Source: Heliopora coerulea
Taxonomy: Eukaryota; Cnidaria; Anthozoa; Scleralcyonacea; Helioporidae
Length of the DNA: 64,000 nt
Direction of reading: 5' to 3'
NCBI GenBank assembly: GCA_030142905.1
Contig: JASJOG010000086.1
Location: forward strand, 620,001 to 684,000
A program made the translations under genes and the position numbers. The first letter of the stretch is position 1; every line of letters starts with the position of its first letter. The notes under the pieces are model-generated. The model was not told the DNA's origin. It saw only the letters and a program-made list of their open reading frames with translations, and ran no database searches. Below are positions 59,215 to 64,000 of the stretch, piece by piece.

Positions 59215-59672
59215 TATAAGATTTACTCGACGTTTCGATGTCATCTTGACATCACTTTCAAGAGAGATTAAGATAATTTACAATACTTGAATTTAAATAG
59301 AATCCTGAAGAATATATTACAATAAAATTATATACTAAGTAAAATAAATGACTAAAAAAGTTTTGACTTAATCGAGTCTGATTGTCCGTTTAAACTTGGT
59401 CTATATTGTTTTATTAGCAGCATCTCATAAATTAAACAATCAAATTTACTCATGCATTTGCGAATAACTAAAAATTGTTCACTAAGATTATCCACGCTTT
59501 GTCCATGTATTTCCTTCACATGCTTCCCCACAGCAGTCGTTTTGTGCTCTTCAGTGCGTTGATATAGGTGCGGAGTCGTATACCCGACATAACTAGCATC
59601 ACACTGGTCACATTTGTCTTGGTAGACAACACATTGTTGATATCCTGAAGCGCTTGTTAAATCCATTATCAA
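59215..59672 (-). mobile_element. Penelope-like element 3' part: GIY-YIG domain and terminal hammerhead-like repeat
   Basis: Minus strand encodes QQCVVYQDKCDQCDASYVGY, an HLYQRTEEHK block and MLLIKQYRPSLN, the Cys-containing GIY-YIG module of Penelope-like elements of a different subfamily from the MED19 pair. About 90 bases after its stop, still on minus, is TGATGTCAAGATGACATC followed by GAAACGTCG, a degenerate hammerhead. Interrupted at about 59672 by an inverted upstream part. Confidence 0.75.
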
Positions 59673-60066
59673 AAAGTTTGTGAATGAGAAATCCCTAGAT
59701 CATGTCACCATCTCTGATTGTGTAAACAATATCTCTCGAACTAAGATCGATAATTGTGGTAACATTAACGTCGTTCTGCCGTTTAAAGATCAGAAATCTG
59801 CGAGAATAGTGAGGAATCAGCTGTCTGACCTATCCATAAAAGTGGGAAAGTTATTAAGACCCGTCTTTGTAAGCAAGAAAATTAAAACAGAATTGAGAAT
59901 ACGTGAAAAGAAACCACTCCTATTGTCTCATTTGACATTACCTAAGCATAGCAACAATTCATGCCGTGCAAAGATGTTTAATTTCCGAATGATCATTTCT
60001 TCCTGTCACAATTGTATACTACCGCCATTGAACACTTTCGTCAAAACAGGTCCTCTCCTCAAATGA
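59673..60066 (+). mobile_element. Penelope-like element linker region, inverted relative to its GIY-YIG domain
   Basis: Plus strand encodes NINVVLPFKDQKSARIVR and VFVSKKIKTELRIREKKP, the segment that normally sits directly before the GIY-YIG module in these reverse transcriptases. The order and strand are broken: the nuclease lies upstream on the minus strand. After about 59925 the frame no longer resembles the family. Confidence 0.7.
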
Positions 60067-60102
60067 TATCACTAGAGCTTAGCTAGAGGGTGGACGGAGT
60101 AG

Positions 60103-60350
60103 GTGACTTGCCGACGCGGGAAGATGATGGAGGAAAAATTGGAAAGGAAGCAGGGAAGGGATTTATCAAGGACGTACAGTTGGAAGGAAGATATTTGGGA
60201 AGGAAAGAAAATTATATGGCGAGAAAATGATTTAGGAAGGATAAAGGGATTTTTGAAGGAAGGTTTTAGGTCATTGGAAAAGGATATAGTTTACGAAAAG
60301 AATGATTTAGCAAGGAAGACATTTAGGAAAGAGACGATTTAGGAAATTTA
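60103..60350. repeat. Purine-rich GGAAGG-type low-complexity stretch
   Basis: GGAAGGAA, GGAAAGG and AGGAAGA are scattered through about 250 bases with little pyrimidine. The open frame through it is compositional. Confidence 0.6.
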
Positions 60351-61407
60351 ACTAAGAATGGATTTGAGAAACCAGGAAGAAATTTAGAAATCTAGCCGAA
60401 GCGATTTAGGAAAAATCTACTTAGAAAGCTAAACGCGGTAACTTAGGAATTTCTTAGAAGTTTGCCCATCAGAGTCTTTAAGGCTGGGTACGCCTCTGCA
60501 TGTCGCCAACTTTGTAACCCACTTTAAGTTACTTAGAAGCATACGATTTCTGTCATATTTCGACACTGTGCCTGTATTAAACAGCTTTGTTGAAATAGGT
60601 TCCCTTCCTCCACTATGTGGTCAACTTTGAAGCCTATCAAAAGATCGTAGATATTTTCTGTAATCACTTGGGAACGTATATCTTGGGTTTTCTTACGCCT
60701 GACAGATATTATTGTTGTAAGATAAATGACAAGTGGAGTACCGCCAAACTAAAGTCACGCCTTATGATATTATTGCCTTCTGTTATTTGGCGCCCACTCG
60801 CACGGTGCTTTGTTAAGTGCGAGACCTCCAAAGTGCGGTGGTCGCGGAAACCATCCGAAGTGCCAACACTTTAATCCACCACTGTCTACAAACGTCGCCG
60901 CTGGGTCTGTGAAAGCCTCATGCAAATACTTGTTTTTTCCCGTGGAGACCTCACGCTGGCATAAGTGAAGCGAAAAGTAGTTTGCTAGAGTTGCTGTTAT
61001 AAAAGCTTTTAAAAACCATTTTGTTAGGGTAGTAGTTACTTGTTTGGAATTTGTAACTTGTGTATGACTTCAGCTACTTTTTGCCAAGTGTGGAACTTGT
61101 ATAACGTGGGGCTGATATTAGCATATAAAGCAACGTCTTCTCCCTCCTCGTCAGCCACCCCGAGAAACGGTCTGGGCACAAGGTTTGTTATTCCACTCAG
61201 CAAGTTGCAACACGCTGTGCAACGTCAAACAGTCGACGATCCCTGTATGGGGCTCAGTAATAGTTTTTCTGAGGTAAAAGCTTGACGAACGTTCACCTAT
61301 CATTCTGGGGTGTCATAAGTTAAATTTAAAGTAAGTTTTGTATGCTAAAACAGCGGTTAAAATATGACGTATGAACATTTGATTGATGTTACAGTAGACC
61401 TATCGAC

Positions 61408-61633
61408 CTGTTCGTGGGGGCTATTACGCCGTTTGCGCATGTTTGTTGTTACTACCAGGACCATCTGGAGCTGGGGCGACCAGTTCTTCCTTCGGAAGGT
61501 GTCCTTAACTATCCCTTGGCTCTGGTACTTCTACCCGCTGTTCGTGGTGGCTATGACGTCGTTTACACATGTTTGTATTTATTACCAGGGCCATCTGGAG
61601 CTGACCCAACCAGTTCTTCTTTTGAAAGGTGTC
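61408..61633 (-). repeat. Tandem duplication (130-bp period) of the ANKUB1 3' end
   Basis: 61538-61633 encodes the conserved C-terminal segment of ANKUB1 (DTFQKKNWLGQLQMAL). 61408-61503 is a second copy just past the stop, which would read DTFRRKNWSPQLQMVL in another frame with no stop for about 40 codons. Confidence 0.85.
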
Positions 61634-63508
61634 TCTAGCTACTCGCAAACAGTTGTTCGCTGAGGCGACCGTCAGCTTACTCGATCGTTTGTTTGATGGC
61701 GATCTCCCGTTATAGTCATCGCATGAGTGACGCCTCTCCGTGTCGATAGGTAAATTCTTTGTCCCCCTTTCTCCCCACGTTGATAAACCTTCGCGCGAAT
61801 ATCTCTCGCCATTTGCACTTCGTGTCTTTTTCGTCTTAACGCGACAACTCGGTTTGCCCGAACGTCCAGAGTGAAAACCTAATTTATGATGTGTTGATTT
61901 GTTTTCTTGCACAACATGTTTCCCTTGACCAGCGTTACCCGACTTACTTTTGGTCGCGGAGTTTTTCCCTTCTTCATGGACAACAGGGTTTTCTTTCTTT
62001 TCGTCTTCGTTGCCATCAGTTGCCCCAAGAGGCTTCCACACGTATCTCCCTTTGCTCCCCTCTCTATTTCTCTCTGCGGGGGCTACTTCACCTCCCGAAA
62101 TCGTGCTGGCGGTACGTGACATGCTAGTAGACGTTACACTCTGTTCCACAGACACATTTCTTGTATTTTGATTCGTGACGGGTGCTGAACGACAGGAGCA
62201 TTTCCTTTGACGACCAATGTTTTGTTTTGGTTTGGCTACCGAAGATGCAGGAGCTATCGAAGGACTGTGTTCTCTTTTCACAATTCTTCCGTGGTTTTCC
62301 TCGCTGGTAGGGGATGTGTGTTTATTGACGTTGGAACGACTGCTACAACTCGCTGAAGCCAAATTTTCGGGTCGCCTTTGATCATGATGAATCTTCAGAC
62401 TGCCATCTGCTTTTTTACCATTGTAACCGTCCACTACAATCTTCTGTCCCACAATTGCACTTCTACGCGCAATTTCTGGATTAGTCAACAATAAAATCGT
62501 CGTCTTGTCTTTGTGCAGGCGAGCCCTATCGCGGGCCCGATCACACCATTTACGCACGCGCGAGTAGACATCTATGCTAAGCTCGTTTACAGTGGGAATT
62601 CGAAATTGTTCGGCAATTAGTAATTTAAAGCATTCCGTTTGTTTGTATTTCCGCGCGACGTTACAAGGAGTTAGCCCCTGCGCGTCCTTACAGATCAAGA
62701 CCGAGCGGTTGAACATAAGGAAGTGATGCAAACACGTAAGATGCCCGTGCTGAGCGGCCTCATGTGACGGGGTCTTTACGTGGTCTGGGTGCGCGTCCGC
62801 CCGACACCAGTCACGTGACGGATGCTGACCGACTGGTTCGTCGGGTCGCGCTCCGCATTTCATGAGCTGAGTAGCGAGTTGATGGTAGCCGAAATGTGCG
62901 GCAATAAACAGACCTAGCTGGAGTTGATACCGCGTCAAATGAGGTGTTTCGTGAAACGACGCGAGGGCCTGTAAGGTGCCCGTGATGTCGTTTTCCCTCG
63001 CCGCCTTCACCAAGTCTCCGACATCATGCCATATTTCCATGGTGACTGTGTCCCCGGCGTGAAGATCGTACGCTTTCAGGGAATGGCAGTCAAAGAGATG
63101 TATCCCGCCTGGAGAATATAGACGAAAAGCACTCACGTGTACTCCAGTCGAGTTCTGAATCTTTACCCTTAGTGTAGCGACGAGTGTCTGCCATACATGA
63201 AAAGATTCGACGTACTCAGTGGTCTCTTCGTAACGAGGACAAAAAACTCTCAGCGTGGGTTTGATTCGTTTTTCAACTCGACATACAAGTATTGTACCGG
63301 CCGGTATCCCAAGATCGGAGTAGGCCCAGTTGTCCTGGAGACTCGTGCCTCGGTACATCAAGGAGACGACACTATCATTTTCATTTCGACTGTTCCTCAA
63401 GTTCATGCCAAGTTTCTTTTGGAACAATTCCTTGATTTCCCTCACTGTTTCGCCAACTTTAACGTTTACGCCATGAACAGCATTCTCAAATGACACGAAT
63501 ATTCGCAT
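61505..63508 (-). CDS. ANKUB1: Ankyrin repeat and ubiquitin domain-containing protein 1
   Basis: One 667-residue frame, no introns. Residues 1-80 are a ubiquitin-like fold (MRIFVSFENAV, VGETVREIKELFQKK, LMYRGTSLQDNWAYSDLGI). A second ubiquitin-like stretch follows to about 170 (PTLRVFCPR, FRLYSPGGIHLFDC). Ankyrin-like repeats span about 200-310 (LGLFIAAHFGYHQLATQLMKCGARPDEPVG, TPSHEAAQHGHL, GLTPCNVARKYKQTECFKLL; each broken here only for reading). A basic Ser-rich linker leads to the C-terminal ANNCLRVARDTFQKKNWL...QMAL motif, which human ANKUB1 also has. Cellular role is not established. The start is the first Met, conserved as MRIF. Lack of introns contrasts with its neighbours and could mean retrocopy origin, although the frame is intact and conserved to the end. 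Confidence 0.88.
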   Translation of the reverse strand: MRIFVSFENAVHGVNVKVGETVREIKELFQKKLGMNLRNSRNENDSVVSLMYRGTSLQDNWAYSDLGIPAGTILVCRVEKRIKPTLRVFCPRYEETTEYVESFHVWQTLVATLRVKIQNSTGVHVSAFRLYSPGGIHLFDCHSLKAYDLHAGDTVTMEIWHDVGDLVKAARENDITGTLQALASFHETPHLTRYQLQLGLFIAAHFGYHQLATQLMKCGARPDEPVGQHPSRDWCRADAHPDHVKTPSHEAAQHGHLTCLHHFLMFNRSVLICKDAQGLTPCNVARKYKQTECFKLLIAEQFRIPTVNELSIDVYSRVRKWCDRARDRARLHKDKTTILLLTNPEIARRSAIVGQKIVVDGYNGKKADGSLKIHHDQRRPENLASASCSSRSNVNKHTSPTSEENHGRIVKREHSPSIAPASSVAKPKQNIGRQRKCSCRSAPVTNQNTRNVSVEQSVTSTSMSRTASTISGGEVAPAERNREGSKGRYVWKPLGATDGNEDEKKENPVVHEEGKNSATKSKSGNAGQGKHVVQENKSTHHKLGFHSGRSGKPSCRVKTKKTRSANGERYSREGLSTWGERGTKNLPIDTERRHSCDDYNGRSPSNKRSSKLTVASANNCLRVARDTFQKKNWLGQLQMALVINTNMCKRRHSHHEQRVEVPEPRDS

Positions 63509-64000
63509 TTTTGGTCAATTAGAATTATCAGTGAAGAACGCAATGTTCACCATTTAAAATTTTGTTTCGCGACGAGAGAGGGAGAGAGAGAAGTGAATGT
63601 ATACATGATACAGTAAATATTGCTTATGTTAGGTTCCAGCTGATTGGATGTTTGAATGGAAGCACCTGCGTAACTAGACATTTGACCAGTAATGTGAGCT
63701 TACAATTAGTCTGGTGTATTTTAAAGTGGCCAATCTTGAATCCGTAAAAATAAATGTTTTGACTTTTTTGGCTTGTTTATCATCTACCTCATTAAATATT
63801 AAACATTGCCATTTATGTCAGCGTTTTGTATACAGAATTACAAATATTGCTTCATTGGTCACAAGATATTTTAAAGTTTTTATCAAATCAAAAGAAAAAA
63901 AAATCAGCTTCATTGAAAAGCAGGTGGCATTATTTAGAGACGCCGCGTAAACAGCATTGTACGATGTTGCGATTCACTGAGTGGAGCACGTTGCATTCCG
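63509..64000. other. Upstream flank of ANKUB1
   Basis: Nothing recognisable beyond a short GAGAGGGAGAGAG run at 63577-63590. It should contain the ANKUB1 promoter and any non-coding first exon. Confidence 0.5.

Larger units (their letters stand above)
56049..61504. other. Repeat-rich spacer between NXN and ANKUB1
   Basis: No host gene recognised in this 5.4 kb. It is filled by an LTR-like or LINE tail at 56770-56990, TA palindromes, a SINE pair, a dispersed repeat, a Penelope-like remnant and purine-rich DNA at 60103-60350. The NXN promoter should lie just above 56048, with GC-richer sequence but no TATA box. 60400-61400 holds nothing I can name. Confidence 0.55.

Overview
This window looks like nuclear DNA from an invertebrate animal, most likely an anthozoan cnidarian such as a stony coral. 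The genes are intron-rich with short exons and GT/AG borders. Introns and spacers are AT-rich and full of short transposons, and the proteins match vertebrate families across many exons. The species-level guess is inference; no marker sequence here settles it. There are no bacterial operons, CRISPR arrays or rRNA genes.

Layout. (1) 121-10242, plus strand: the 3' part of a TRAFD1/FLN29-type zinc-finger gene. Its introns hold an ATC-rich repeat, a TTAA-flanked MITE, a hAT-type MITE, about 0.9 kb of CCCTT pyrimidine tract and a hammerhead-ribozyme motif. (2) 13045-13989, minus: an intronless class A GPCR with a TATA box and poly(A) signal. (3) 15452 to about 18230 (perhaps 20.3 kb), minus: an unrecognised coiled-coil protein whose C-terminus carries five octapeptides with a cysteine every eighth residue. 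(4) 21769-28192, plus: complete MED19 in seven exons; one intron contains two head-to-head Penelope-like (GIY-YIG) fragments. (5) 30797-45608, plus: complete RNF10 in about 24 exons, with an inverted copy of part of exon 14 in a later intron. (6) 46765-56048, minus: complete nucleoredoxin (NXN) in six exons, tail-to-tail with RNF10, its introns packed with MITEs. (7) 56.1-61.5 kb: repeat-rich spacer with a head-to-head SINE pair, a TA palindrome and a Penelope-like element whose domains lie in opposite orientation. (8) 61505-63508, minus: ANKUB1, essentially one coding exon, with a tandem copy of its 3' end just past the stop.

The genes do not form one pathway. RNF10 (ribosomal ubiquitination), TRAFD1 (innate-immune signalling), MED19 (transcription), NXN (redox and Wnt regulation) and ANKUB1 are housekeeping or regulatory genes. 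RNF10 and TRAFD1 are also linked on human 12q24, which may reflect old linkage. The most novel material is the hammerhead-like motifs (one near-canonical), the inverted repeats able to form long double-stranded RNA in MED19 and RNF10 pre-mRNA, the Cys-octapeptide protein and the exon-duplication signature in TRAFD1.
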